From: Pictodentalium vernedei
Lineage: Eukaryota > Mollusca > Scaphopoda > Dentaliida > Dentaliidae
NCBI GenBank assembly: GCA_031216915.1
Contig: CM062289.1
Location: 250,413,113 to 250,477,112, forward strand
Direction: 5' to 3'
DNA length: 64,000 nt
In this document: positions 63,556 through 64,000 of the stretch, piece after piece
How positions within the stretch are numbered: position 1 is the first letter of the stretch
Layout of the letters: every line of letters begins with the position of its first letter
Program-made: the position numbers and the translations under genes
The notes under the pieces: model-generated
The model's database searches: none
Seen by the model: only the letters and a program-made list of their open reading frames with translations
Told to the model about the DNA's origin: nothing

Positions 63556-64000
63556 TTTCTTAGTTAGAATCCTCTTCTTGGTTAGAAAGCGCTGGGTAGT
63601 TCATTCATCGGTAACACAGACAATTGTGCAGAAAACACGCGTTGTTTACGTCATCTGGGGAAGGTTGTAAACAATGATTTCCGTAAAACAGTCAAAAAAG
63701 TGTCATCATCATTGCACACATTCCAGTGGGTTCTAAAGCTTGCTGACCTCTTTGATGTTTTATCGTGATAAATTATCTACCATAATTTACCTTTTTGTAC
63801 AGGCGTAGTTTAAGACAGATGGTGGTTAGGCAAAGATCATGGACAATGGCAATGCTTTAATTATATCTATTAAAAATGAAAGAAACACACAGCTTGTAAA
63901 AATGGTGAGAATATATAACAGAATATGTACGGTGTGCAACGCTGTTGCGTCGTCCTCTTTAAAGTACCCTGGAAGTACAATGGAGAGTGGCCCCTTGATT
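63556..64000. other. Unannotated window end
   Basis: No gene or repeat was recognised. Confidence 0.4.

Overview
This is repeat-dominated DNA from an invertebrate nuclear genome. The evidence is AT-rich intergenic sequence, GT-AG exon signals, no prokaryote-style operons, and a dense mix of non-LTR retrotransposons, a Ty3/Gypsy element, a Tc1-like relic, TTAA-targeting MITEs, and tRNA- and 5S-headed SINEs with (TAAA)n tails. The repeat mix fits a marine deuterostome (echinoderm, hemichordate or lancelet type), but this is a guess from style and the species cannot be named.

Layout. 1-16998 is a recent tandem duplication with a unit of about 8.89 kb. The first copy is cut by the window edge (1-8108) and the second is complete (8109-16998). 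Each copy carries a dead APE-endonuclease/reverse-transcriptase LINE on the minus strand, a 3.15-kb TTAA-flanked element with inverted ends and no recognisable transposase, a 511-bp fold-back element, and the start of a ~145-bp minisatellite. In copy 2 the minisatellite runs on to about 18015. 18-25 kb holds MITEs, a complete tRNA-headed SINE and degenerate satellites. 25.8-31.5 kb holds L2/CR1-type LINE relics and a ~0.55-kb tandem repeat interrupted by a 0.6-kb element ending in a long palindrome. 32-36.8 kb has fold-backs, a second copy of that palindrome element and a possible solo LTR. 36.8-39.3 kb is a pseudogene of a protein family that is repetitive in marine invertebrates (PIN-like and Cys-rich segments). 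39.66-43.15 kb is a minus-strand Ty3/Gypsy element inserted inside a MITE with a CTAA target duplication; its 5' half is deleted.

48.3-53.7 kb holds the best host-gene candidate: a 444-bp phase 1-1 exon encoding a farnesoic-acid-O-methyltransferase-like (Methyltransf_FA) domain, followed after an intron by a phase-compatible terminal exon with an apple/PAN-like cysteine pattern, a stop and an AATAAA signal. Upstream exons were not found. 55.2-56.2 kb is a Tc1-like transposase relic. 56.6-63.5 kb returns to MITEs, fold-backs and SINEs, including a 5S-rRNA-headed SINE with a clear target duplication.

The most distinctive feature is a family of about 240-bp TTAA-flanked, CCCTTTACC-ended (piggyBac-like) MITEs, with 13-14 copies, all between 19.7 and 62.8 kb. 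Each is built round a near-perfect palindrome whose two arms appear to change together. No autonomous partner is visible here. Almost all host-unique sequence is non-coding; no RNA gene, CRISPR or operon was found.
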